A stretch of 64,000 bases of DNA from Arcobacter venerupis (GTDB taxonomy: Bacteria; Campylobacterota; Campylobacteria; Campylobacterales; Arcobacteraceae), in assembly GCF_013201665.1 (NCBI RefSeq), contig NZ_CP053840.1, positions 1,736,001-1,800,000 of the forward strand, given 5' to 3'. How positions within the stretch are numbered: the stretch's first letter is position 1; every line of letters begins with the position of its first letter. This document shows positions 34,212 through 42,239 of the stretch, in pieces. The notes below the pieces were generated by a model. The model worked only from the letters and a program-made list of their open reading frames with translations. It had not been told where the DNA came from and did not search any database. Position numbers and translations under genes: made by a program.

Positions 34212-34547
34212 TTAATAATCATCATTTTCCATTCTAATCTCTCTTCTTATCTCAACTTCATTTCTAATTGCATCTTTATTTGTAAGATCTAACAAAGGTC
34301 GCTCAATAATTTTGATTTTACCCTTTAATTTTGGGTTAAGTTCAAAAAACTCATCAAAATCTATTAAAAACATTTCACCTTTATTATGGAACTCTACCCT
34401 ATTTGGATATTTTAAAATATAACAACCTTTATAATCTTTTTCTAAAGTTCTCGAATTTTTCATTTTTTTAAATATGTCGTATTTAAAAATTAAATATCCA
34501 ATAAAAAATACAAATAAAGCAAAAAATAATTCTCTAAAATAATCCAT
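34212..34547 (-). CDS. Small membrane-anchored hypothetical protein (111 aa)
   Basis: I do not recognise this gene. It has one N-terminal transmembrane helix (RELFFALFVFFIGYLIFK) and a soluble mainly beta tail with many charged residues (EVEIRREIRMENDDY at the end). It lies between the response regulator and the exported protein at 34760. It may be part of the regulator's transcript or of the adjacent island. Confidence 0.6.
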   Translation of the reverse strand: MDYFRELFFALFVFFIGYLIFKYDIFKKMKNSRTLEKDYKGCYILKYPNRVEFHNKGEMFLIDFDEFFELNPKLKGKIKIIERPLLDLTNKDAIRNEVEIRREIRMENDDY

Positions 34548-34745
34548 TTTTTAAATCCGTTATAAAATTTTAATATTATTAGTTTTTTTAATAAGTTGGA
34601 ATTCTACTATATTTTATATTTTAAGCTAATTGGAAAGTTTTTTTATCGCCTCGGATTAGATGTATTTTGTTTTTCCTGATATTTTTTTGTATTTGATTCT
34701 TTTGAAATTATTAACTTGAATTTATTTTAAATATAGTAATTTAGG

Positions 34746-34782
34746 AAAGAGTTTTAGAGTCATTTATACTCTAAAACTCTTT
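34746..34782. terminator. Strong hairpin at the end of the type VI island
   Basis: A 15-bp perfect stem, AAAGAGTTTTAGAGT (34746-34760) with ACTCTAAAACTCTTT (34768-34782) and a 7-base loop. It overlaps the last codons of the leftward gene at 34760. It can terminate the leftward transcript, and with its T-rich right side also blocks rightward transcription. Confidence 0.65.
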
Positions 34783-35599
34783 TTGGGATTTTTGCTTCTT
34801 TATTATCTTGTTTCATAAGGTTCATATATTTTTCATAGTTTTCTTTTGCTTTTTCTTTATTCCCTAATCCATCATAAGCATCTGCTAGGTTTAGGTATGC
34901 AACTGTTCTATTTGGGAATTTTTCTAATATCTTTTCTAAAAGAAATATTGCTTCATTATTTGCATTTGCTTGTTGTAGGTAGTAAGCTATATCATTGTAC
35001 TGAGTTAGGGTTTTTAAATTTAATTCATAAGTATTAAATAATGAAAAAATATATTCTTTAGAGAACAAAGGAATATTTTTTTTATTCTTTAAATTTTCAA
35101 TAATATTAATAAGAATATTATTCTCTTCTAAATTTTTAACATGATAACAATTTTCCTCTTTATTATTTAGAATACATATTTTTGTTTCTAAATATGTTGA
35201 GTTTGTAGTTATAGATTTATTTAATTCCCATTTTTTATTTATGTAATAGATAAAATATTCTATAGTCTGATCTCCCGAACCGTTAAACATAGTTTTAATA
35301 TAAAGAACATTATCATTTTCATTATATTCTTTTATATCCTCAACTCTATATACCCAATCAAAACTATAATTTTCTCCTTGATAAACTTTTTTATAATTAT
35401 TATCTTTTTTTATATAAAATAATAATTCATTACCCTCTTTATTGTAAGCAACTTTATCTTTAATTCCATCTTTATTTATATCTACGCTATAAATATGATA
35501 AGATGTATCTTCTTCTATATTTTTATAAGACATATCTTTTGCATATAAAAATGAGAAAATAAATAAAATAAGACTAGTTTTTATTAATACAGTTTTCAT
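34760..35599 (-). CDS. Exported FG-GAP/TPR protein, candidate immunity to the GH19 effector
   Basis: The 279-residue product has a signal peptide (about 1-19, LILFIFSFLYAKD), a beta-rich part with a Ca-binding-like DINKDGIKDKV, and a C-terminal tetratricopeptide region (EAIFLLEKILEKFPNRTVAY, then LNLADAYDGLGNKEKAKENY). It should be periplasmic. Its start overlaps the 3' end of the GH19 toxin frame by 26 bases. Export, tight coupling to a predicted wall-degrading toxin and position suggest an immunity protein that shields the periplasm; family membership alone does not prove this. Confidence 0.6.
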   Translation of the reverse strand: MKTVLIKTSLILFIFSFLYAKDMSYKNIEEDTSYHIYSVDINKDGIKDKVAYNKEGNELLFYIKKDNNYKKVYQGENYSFDWVYRVEDIKEYNENDNVLYIKTMFNGSGDQTIEYFIYYINKKWELNKSITTNSTYLETKICILNNKEENCYHVKNLEENNILINIIENLKNKKNIPLFSKEYIFSLFNTYELNLKTLTQYNDIAYYLQQANANNEAIFLLEKILEKFPNRTVAYLNLADAYDGLGNKEKAKENYEKYMNLMKQDNKEAKIPKRVLEYK

Positions 35600-36795
35600 A
35601 ATTCATTATTTCCTTTATTTCTTTTAAATAATTTCTTCTTTCTTCAAAACCATTAGCTCCACCATTTACAAGCCAACTAATTGTATCTATCCAATTATTA
35701 TCAGCTAATAAGTTTAGATTAATAGTTCCATATTTTTTTGAATTATTTCCATAAGATATTATTTGTTTCTCTGAGGAAGCATTCTCTTTTCCAACAGCAA
35801 GACCTACTGTCCCTGCAAAAGAAGGAGCATTCCAAGTTCCTATATTACTATTACTTAAAGTTTTTCCTTGTTCCCAAAACCAACCTGCAGAATCAAAAAC
35901 TAAGTTAATTTCACTACCAACTTCACTGTAATTACTTTCATAGTCAGTACGTTTCAAATAATCAAAATATTGTTTATATCCCGTACGACCTGACCCACTA
36001 CTACCTTTCCATGTCAGTTGCATTAAACCTCTACCATAAAATGGATAATAACTTTTATTTTGTAAGTAGCTAGTTTTACCTTCTTCTTCACTACTCCTAA
36101 ATCTATTTGTTTCATGATAAACTTGTGCTAAAAAATGTATTTTCCGTAAACAAATGTTTACTTTATATTTAGTAAATGTTTTATTTAATTCTTCGGTAAA
36201 TCGCGCATACGTTTTATCTGCTTCAGGAATACTTGTTTTTATTGTAAACAAATCATAGTTCCCTTTTGTGTCTTTTTCTTTATCCCTTAAATCCTTTACA
36301 ATTTCTTTTACTTCATCAACAGTAAAATCTCTATTACAATAACATTTTGATCTATTCCCAAACACCCCAACCAACCCAATAGGATTAAAATGATAAACTT
36401 CATCACTTTGAGGAAAATCAGCAATTGTTTTACATTCAGCAAAAAAACTCAAGTTTTTTATTCTTTCTTCTACTTTCTCATAATACAAATCAAATTCTTC
36501 TATATTATCTATTTTATCTTTATTATTTCCTACTCTATCTATTATTACTTGTGCTAAGTTAATTTCATTATCCCATTCACTTGAGTGTTTTACGATATTT
36601 ACTTATTATCTCTTTTATATCTTTATTTCTTACTGCTTCTTTTAATTCTTGAAAATCTAACATATTATTATTATCTTTATCTATTAATTTAAACAATTCA
36701 TTATATGAACTATTTAATTTTACTTCATTTGACACATCTGTAATTATTAAATCTTCTATATTCTCAAACATTGATACTTTATCATTTGATTTCAT
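35574..36795 (-). pseudogene. Displaced effector cassette: EF-hand-like linker + GH19 toxin domain, frameshifted
   Basis: Two frames must be joined. Frame one (36577-36795) starts ATG and encodes VSMFENIEDLI, then an EF-hand loop DKDNNNMLDFQEL and IKEIISKY. At about 36594 the reading frame shifts, and the second frame (35574 to about 36593) continues VKHSSEWDNEINLAQ, then FFAECKTIADFPQSDEV and a GH19 chitinase/lysozyme-like domain (AQVYHETNRF with Glu126 of the short frame; FYGRGLMQLTW). The same linker is intact in the neighbouring gene at 37682 (NKYVVKHSSEWD). Compared with it, two bases are missing here. Frame one is open upstream to about 36911 with no start codon, so the cassette is also 5'-truncated. 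Confidence 0.75.
36577..36795 (-). CDS. EF-hand-like linker remnant (first frame of the displaced cassette)
   Basis: This 72-codon piece ends at an early TGA (36577) caused by the frameshift. It carries MFENIEDLI, FKLIDKDNNNMLDFQELKEA and KDIKEIISKY. The Asp-x-Asp-x-Asn...Glu spacing is EF-hand-like. Upstream in frame, without a start codon, lie EECKEIHPITLEWAKIID-like codons that resemble QSFDWATILNA of the main gene. It is probably not a functional protein on its own. Confidence 0.6.
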   Translation of the reverse strand: MKSNDKVSMFENIEDLIITDVSNEVKLNSSYNELFKLIDKDNNNMLDFQELKEAVRNKDIKEIISKYRKTLK

Positions 36796-36908
36796 ATCTA
36801 TTATTTTTGCCCATTCTAATGTTATTGGGTGTATCTCTTTACACTCTTCATACAGGTATACTTTTGCTTTATCTTCTAAATTGGAGTTTGAGAAGTTTTT
36901 TTCTATTT

Positions 36909-37685
36909 CTACTCAACTGCATTTTTAGGAATCCAAGCTTTTATATCTTTTTTACCTTTATACAAAATATACAACCAATCATCTTTTTCTTCTAATATTT
37001 CTACTTCATCACCTTTTACTAAGTACATTTTTGTTTTAATAGCAGGAGTTTCATAAAGAAATTGTTTATCTAATCTAATTTGTTTAATAGTATATTTATT
37101 GGTATTATCAAATGCTTCAATATACTTCATACTATCAAAGTTACTCAAGTAAATATCTTTCAATGTCAATTCTTGTGTTTTTAAATCAAATCCATCTGAA
37201 ACTTCAACACTGTATTCTTTAATTGCTGTAATTAATTTAAAATCATTTTGGATTTTTATAAATGTATATTTGTAAGATACATGATTTGTATTAGTTCCCC
37301 CCGATGCTAAATAAAATATAGTAAGTCTATTGTCCTTATACGATAGAGAATCAAATGCCAAACCTTGTTCAACATTAGTTAGTTTTATTGCTTGATTATT
37401 TATAAATATCACTTTATCATTATTTGAGTAGATTAAATAACTCATTATATGTTCAGGATATTTATACTCACAAATATCTAATTGATTATTATCGACTTTT
37501 AATGTATCTACTTCAACATCATTAGTTGTAGTATATAAGCTTATAGATTGTGTATTTTTATTTTCAATAGTTTGTAATTTACTAAAAAAATCATGATTAT
37601 CCTTTGTCAAGTTATAGCAAATAGACTTTGTATCTGCAAATAAACTTACCGCTAATAAAATTAATGCCATAAAAAAAAATTTCAT
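36909..37685 (-). CDS. Exported SH3-domain protein, candidate immunity to the neighbouring effector
   Basis: Read from ATG 37685 (ATGA overlap with the effector stop; GGAAGGA upstream), the protein has 258 residues. It has a signal peptide (KFFFMALILLAVSLFAD), a beta-rich body with two early Cys, and a C-terminal bacterial SH3-like domain (AIKTKMYLVKGDEVEILEEK, then AWIPKNAVE). Bacterial SH3 domains often bind peptidoglycan. The exported location and translational coupling to the toxin gene fit periplasmic immunity to a wall-degrading effector. This is inference from context. Confidence 0.62.
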   Translation of the reverse strand: MKFFFMALILLAVSLFADTKSICYNLTKDNHDFFSKLQTIENKNTQSISLYTTTNDVEVDTLKVDNNQLDICEYKYPEHIMSYLIYSNNDKVIFINNQAIKLTNVEQGLAFDSLSYKDNRLTIFYLASGGTNTNHVSYKYTFIKIQNDFKLITAIKEYSVEVSDGFDLKTQELTLKDIYLSNFDSMKYIEAFDNTNKYTIKQIRLDKQFLYETPAIKTKMYLVKGDEVEILEEKDDWLYILYKGKKDIKAWIPKNAVE

Positions 37686-38980
37686 TCTAATTCCTTCCAA
37701 AATATTGTATTTCCTTTAGTACCTGTTGCAACTAATTTTATTGTAATTAAATTGCCATTTCTATCTTTTGCATAAGTTATATATTCAAAATTGCCTGTTT
37801 CCCAGTTATTAGGATTGGTAAAAACATTGTCTGGTATAGTATAATATACCCTACTGTATCGAACTCTTCCTTGAGCATATTTTACAAGTTGAGCAGATTT
37901 ATAATCCTCATATATAGAAGACTCTATAGTTATTTTAGAAAATTCTCTAAATTTTGCTTGTGGTTTCCCTCCATAAGGTGAATTTAATCCCCAAGCTAAG
38001 AAATCTGTTCCATCCCATTTTGTCGCTCCATTCGTAGGGTCATTATTTGTAATATAAATATCTAATATACCTTTTCGAGCAAAGTTAGACCTACTATCAT
38101 CGTTTATATCAGGTAATGGTATCTTTTCAGTAGATGATACAGAAGAATAACCTGTCATTAGTACTTGATATAAAGTTTTAGCTTTCCTTTTCGCATAATT
38201 ATTTGCAGTATGAGCAATCCAAATATATTCATTTTCATCTGTTATATGCGTACCTTCATGCTTAACAATTTGCGAACAAATTTGAAATTCTCTATGAGTT
38301 ATATTCTCTATTTTTTTTACATTTATAAAGTTCCCATTTTCAAATCTTTCAGCAATATATACAGTATCTTCTCTTTTTTCATTTACACCTAAATATACAC
38401 CGTCATAAGAATATACATATCCATCGACGTCTATACTTGATTTAAACTCATTAACCAAGCCAATAGGATTAATAACATAAACCATATCACTTTGAGGAAA
38501 ATCAGAAATAGATTTACATTCACTAAAAAAACTTAAATTTTCTATCCTTATTTTCTCTTTTTTTAGCATTTCTATATATTTATCTTTATTCTCAAACTCT
38601 GAGTTATCTATATTATCCACTATATTTTGTAATACATCTACCATATTTTGTGTTTTATCCCATTCACTAGAGTGTTTTACTACATATTTATTTGTTATCT
38701 CTTTTATCTTTGGATTTTTTGTTGCTTTTTCTAGTTCATGTACTTCTAGTATTCCATCTCCGTTATCTTGAGTACCTTTATCTATTAAATCAAACAACTT
38801 TCTAAACACTTCATTCATTCTTAAATTTTCTTTTTTAAACACTGCTTCTAGGTTCTCAAATATTGACACATGATCTCTTGAGCTTTGTGCATTTAATATT
38901 GTTGCCCAATCAAAGCTTTGTAGTAGTCTTTTATCCCCTCTTTGTAGTTTGTACAAATGTTTTAAATTGTTCACTTGCAA
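37682..38980 (-). CDS. EF-hand-like linker joined to putative cell-wall-hydrolase toxin domain
   Basis: The 432-codon frame begins only at a TTG (38980) inside the 3' end of the M23-like gene, without a ribosome binding site. From about residue 14 it reads RGDKRLLQSFDWATILNA, an EF-hand-like loop (DKGTQDNGDGILEVHELE, 68-84), NKYVVKHSSEWD and FFSECKSISDFPQSDMVYV; this linker is shared with the displaced cassette downstream. The C-terminal half has IVKHEGTHITDENEYIWIAH (Glu242) and GATKWDGTDFLAWGLNSP, resembling cell-wall hydrolase/transglycosylase-like domains. It is read best as the C-terminal portion of one effector split by a frameshift at a G4 run (38935-38938). Confidence 0.68.
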   Translation of the reverse strand: MQVNNLKHLYKLQRGDKRLLQSFDWATILNAQSSRDHVSIFENLEAVFKKENLRMNEVFRKLFDLIDKGTQDNGDGILEVHELEKATKNPKIKEITNKYVVKHSSEWDKTQNMVDVLQNIVDNIDNSEFENKDKYIEMLKKEKIRIENLSFFSECKSISDFPQSDMVYVINPIGLVNEFKSSIDVDGYVYSYDGVYLGVNEKREDTVYIAERFENGNFINVKKIENITHREFQICSQIVKHEGTHITDENEYIWIAHTANNYAKRKAKTLYQVLMTGYSSVSSTEKIPLPDINDDSRSNFARKGILDIYITNNDPTNGATKWDGTDFLAWGLNSPYGGKPQAKFREFSKITIESSIYEDYKSAQLVKYAQGRVRYSRVYYTIPDNVFTNPNNWETGNFEYITYAKDRNGNLITIKLVATGTKGNTIFWKELE

Positions 38981-39758
38981 ATACTTCTAGATGTAGGCAG
39001 TTAACATTTCTTTCACCTTCTATATTATATTCACCCATTAATCCTATAGTTTCTCCTGCTTTTATTTTTATTGGATTTGAAAGAACTATTACTTTATTAA
39101 AGTCTTTATTTACAAATATCTCTTCTAATTTTGGAATATCTTTTTTATTTATATCACTTACATTTGAGTTATGGATTGTTAGGTTTAAAGATAAGTCTAT
39201 ATCTCTTCCCTCTACATATAAAACTCTTGCTCTATTTTGTATCCATTTCCCATCTATAATAATTTTTGTATTAGCTGCTATTGCATCTCCTATTGCTGGA
39301 GAGTAGGCTCTTCTTTCATATCCACTTCTGAGAAGTATATTTTCACCTTTTGTTTTTACTAAGTAATCTTCTTTATTTAAATAATCATCTTTTTTTGCTG
39401 TATGCATATATAAAGAGAAAAAACTTTGTTTATTATTTGTTGGGTATTCTATCTTATGTTTGATTAGAAAGAAACCTGTAGAATATAATCCTCTTCCATC
39501 ATTTAAATATTCATTATTTATTCTATATGCAACTATTTCTCCATCTGCAATACATTTTATTCCTTCTTGAGCTTTTAAGTCTCTTAACATACTTCCCTCA
39601 AAATGTATTCCACCATGCCAAAATCCCATTTTAGTAAATAGATAATTTCCATGTGATAAAGAACCTAGTTTATCTTTATATATAGTTTTATTTTTCTGCG
39701 CAAATGGGTAAGAAAATTTTGGAATATATGTAGTTTGAGTTGTATTATTAGCTGTCAT
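38931..39758 (-). CDS. M23-like protein following VgrG (degenerate zinc ligands)
   Basis: I read 275 residues from ATG 39758, which has AAGGAA upstream and lies 10 bases after the vgrG stop; the longer frame from 39869 runs inside vgrG. The fold is M23-like: GFWHGGIHFEGSMLRDLKAQ, then GIKCIADGEIVAY, FSLYMHTAKK and NCLHLEVF. In active M23 enzymes the motifs are HxGxD and HLHFE; here the Asp is His and the first His of HxH is Cys, so zinc hydrolysis is doubtful. It may serve as a wall-binding or VgrG-docking module. Translation stops at a TAA right after a G4 run, beyond which the +1 frame continues into the EF-hand/toxin region. Confidence 0.7.
   Translation of the reverse strand: MTANNTTQTTYIPKFSYPFAQKNKTIYKDKLGSLSHGNYLFTKMGFWHGGIHFEGSMLRDLKAQEGIKCIADGEIVAYRINNEYLNDGRGLYSTGFFLIKHKIEYPTNNKQSFFSLYMHTAKKDDYLNKEDYLVKTKGENILLRSGYERRAYSPAIGDAIAANTKIIIDGKWIQNRARVLYVEGRDIDLSLNLTIHNSNVSDINKKDIPKLEEIFVNKDFNKVIVLSNPIKIKAGETIGLMGEYNIEGERNVNCLHLEVFASEQFKTFVQTTKRG
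38935..38938 (-). other. G4 run at the frame break between M23-like and linker/toxin coding
   Basis: On the minus strand the sequence is AAAGAGGGGATAAAAGACTA. In the M23-like frame it reads K-R-G-stop. Removing one G gives K-R-D-K-R-L-L and continues in the downstream frame with no break. A one-base insertion, programmed +1 shift, or sequencing error would all explain it. Confidence 0.6.
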
Positions 39759-39768
39759 CTTATATTCC

Positions 39769-42042
39769 TTATTTTGAAAAAATTGGTTTTTGTTTAATTT
39801 TTTGAGATTCTTTGAAAAGTATTTTAGAAACTTCCATTCCATTAACCCCACCATTTCCTGAATTCTCATTATAATTTGGTGTATTAAAATGTATCCCTGA
39901 GTTATCTATTGTTAGTACATTACTTCCACTTCTTATACTTATTCCACTACTTGATTCTATTACTATTTCATTATTTCCTTCAAGCAGTACATTTGTTGTA
40001 TTTAGGTGGAAACTATCTTTTATATCTATTCCCATTTCATTTGCTACTTGTACAAACAAATTTTCTAGGTATTTATCACTTACATCTTTTTCCACATATT
40101 TTACAAGAGTATTTTTTATTGAAGTTACTACATTCTCTTCCACAATAGATTTTAAATCATTCTTAACAATAGTATTGAAATCCTTAAGCACATGTATCTC
40201 ATAATCCTCTTGCACTGTTGTTAGCTTCTCTTTCTCTACTACATTTATATGATTCTCTTTTACATTTTGCGTATAATCTTTATTTACTATTAATATTGAG
40301 TTTGATTCTACTGTTTCTTCTTTCTCATTATCTATTATTATTTTTGAATTATTTTGCACATGAGTTAATTGATTATTTAACACTAGGGTATTCATATCTC
40401 TTTGGGCTCTAAAAGAGAGTTCTTCTTGTCCTCTTTTATCTTCGAAAGCCATTTCATTATAACCCTCTTTATCTTCATATTGTGGCATTGAGTAACTCTT
40501 TATATAACTCTTTGTTTTATTTTCTGGAAGATTATAAGGATTTTTATTCTCACCATTATGCAAGCTTCCTATTATTATTGGAAGATCTGGGTCACCATTT
40601 ACAAAGCTTACTATTACTTCACTATTTACTCTTGGCAAAAACTGACTTCCAAAGTTTGTTCCTGCATAAAAGTTTGATACTCTTAGGTAACAAGAGCTTA
40701 TTCTATTTCTTTCAAAGTGGAAAAGTACTTTTATTTTACCTTCATCATCTACATCTATTGTATTTTCATAATCTTTTGTATTTGATTCTCCATTTGAGAC
40801 AATTGCTGTTACTATTGAGTTTATTCTTGGCTTTTTTATACTTATTGAGGGTTTATAGTTTATATCTTTTGGGATTGATTCAAATTCTACTTCATATTGC
40901 AGTTCATGTTTCTCATTATCTTTTACATTTTGTCTATATTCATCCAAAGCATTTTCAAATTTACCTTTATATATTACATTTAGGATTATTACATCTATTT
41001 TCTTATTTGCTTTTTCATCTTCTAGGGTTATACACAAGCTATCATTTATATTTAGTTCTTGGCTTACACCTTTTATTATATTACTTTTTGAGTATTCTCT
41101 TTGGGAATCTATTTTTGTGTATCTATTAAGGTCTTTATAGTAACTTTCATCTAAGAGGTTTAACTTATCTCTTAATTTCTCTTTTTTTATATCTGTTCTT
41201 AATTGTTTGGTACTATCATTATCTTTTACACTAGAGTTTATATTTGCTCCGTAAGAGAGTTTATAATCCAAGCTTGGATTATTCTTATCATAATAATCTT
41301 CTACATAATTACTTGTTTTAAATTTCTTACTATGATTAAAGCTACAAGTCGAGGAGTATGTTTTTACTATTGCATGTTCATTTAATTCACAAACAATTAC
41401 AGAGTAAGGATCATTTGAACTATAATCTATTATTAAACTATAACCCTCTTCTTCACAAAGCATTTGAATAAATTCCAAATCACTTTGATCATATTGGGTT
41501 ACATATTCTCTTTTAGGAGCTAGAGTTTCATCTATTTTTACATCTATTTTTATATTTAACAATTGGTTATATCTATTTATTATTTCACTTATTATATCTA
41601 CAACCGTTTTATCTTGAAATATCTCATATTTATTTGTTAATCCTAAATAATACATAGGAGAAACTACTTTTATTTTATAAAGGTATTTTTTTGCAACTAC
41701 AGAATCTTCAGCTGCTTCATATATTTTTCCATAAATATCTTTTCTAACTAAAGGATTTACAGAATCACTCAATCTTATTTGAACATCAGTATCTACAATA
41801 TCTTCGATTTTTATAAATTCATCACTAACAAAAGTAAGTTCAAAGAAATAAGGAGAATTTACCCTACTTTCTCCATTTAGTTCATAAACACTATAGTTAC
41901 CATCACTTACACCTAAAGTATCATTTGTTTTATAGTTAAGAAGTTTTAATCGACATACAATATCTTGTCTTATTTCTATTCGCAAATCTTTTAATTTATT
42001 TACTACACTATTTACTTTCTCTTCTATTAGCTCTTTGCTCAT
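39769..42042 (-). CDS. vgrG: Type VI secretion tip protein VgrG/TssI
   Basis: The 757-residue protein has the gp27-like part (VYELNGESRVNSPYFFELTF, REYVTQYDQSDLEFIQMLCE EEGYS in the N-terminal third), the gp5 OB fold with KIKVLFHFER, SSCYLRVSNFYAGTNFGSQF and EVIVSFVNGDPDLPIIIGSL, and a repeat-rich beta-helix (ILIVNKDYTQNVKENHINVV, then similar segments). It forms the spike of the injection machine. There is no C-terminal effector extension, so cargo must be separate: the two genes that follow on the same strand. No other type VI core gene (tssB, tssC, hcp, clpV) is in the window. Confidence 0.93.
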   Translation of the reverse strand: MSKELIEEKVNSVVNKLKDLRIEIRQDIVCRLKLLNYKTNDTLGVSDGNYSVYELNGESRVNSPYFFELTFVSDEFIKIEDIVDTDVQIRLSDSVNPLVRKDIYGKIYEAAEDSVVAKKYLYKIKVVSPMYYLGLTNKYEIFQDKTVVDIISEIINRYNQLLNIKIDVKIDETLAPKREYVTQYDQSDLEFIQMLCEEEGYSLIIDYSSNDPYSVIVCELNEHAIVKTYSSTCSFNHSKKFKTSNYVEDYYDKNNPSLDYKLSYGANINSSVKDNDSTKQLRTDIKKEKLRDKLNLLDESYYKDLNRYTKIDSQREYSKSNIIKGVSQELNINDSLCITLEDEKANKKIDVIILNVIYKGKFENALDEYRQNVKDNEKHELQYEVEFESIPKDINYKPSISIKKPRINSIVTAIVSNGESNTKDYENTIDVDDEGKIKVLFHFERNRISSCYLRVSNFYAGTNFGSQFLPRVNSEVIVSFVNGDPDLPIIIGSLHNGENKNPYNLPENKTKSYIKSYSMPQYEDKEGYNEMAFEDKRGQEELSFRAQRDMNTLVLNNQLTHVQNNSKIIIDNEKEETVESNSILIVNKDYTQNVKENHINVVEKEKLTTVQEDYEIHVLKDFNTIVKNDLKSIVEENVVTSIKNTLVKYVEKDVSDKYLENLFVQVANEMGIDIKDSFHLNTTNVLLEGNNEIVIESSSGISIRSGSNVLTIDNSGIHFNTPNYNENSGNGGVNGMEVSKILFKESQKIKQKPIFSK

Positions 42043-42212
42043 TGTGCTCTCTTTATTAATTCATAAAATAATAATAAATTTTATTATAGTGTTATTTTAA
42101 TAAAATTTCAAAATAATATTTTAACTTATTATTAGTTATTTATGTAAATTTTAATATTTGGGATTGATGTTTTTGATAGAGTGTAAGTTTTGTAGTTTTT
42201 TTAGATTTTATG

Positions 42213-42239
42213 CTTTGATGATTTAAAAAATCATCAAAG
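42213..42239. terminator. Hairpin terminator after the right-hand regulator
   Basis: A perfect 12-bp stem, CTTTGATGATTT (42213-42224) with AAATCATCAAAG (42228-42239) and a 3-base loop, overlaps the stop codon of the leftward regulator at 42234. Confidence 0.65.

Noticed and set aside
38935-38938. Phase-variable poly-G tract
   Set aside because: Four G residues are too few for slipped-strand phase variation as seen in Campylobacter, where tracts are usually eight or more. The frame break is reported, but not as phase variation.
40482-41129. 215-codon Leu-rich open frame opposite vgrG
   Set aside because: It is antisense to a clear VgrG gene, has runs of Leu/His/Tyr from reversed Lys/Asn/Glu codons, and no ribosome binding site. 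Several similar Leu-rich frames opposite vgrG and cbiD were dropped for the same reason.
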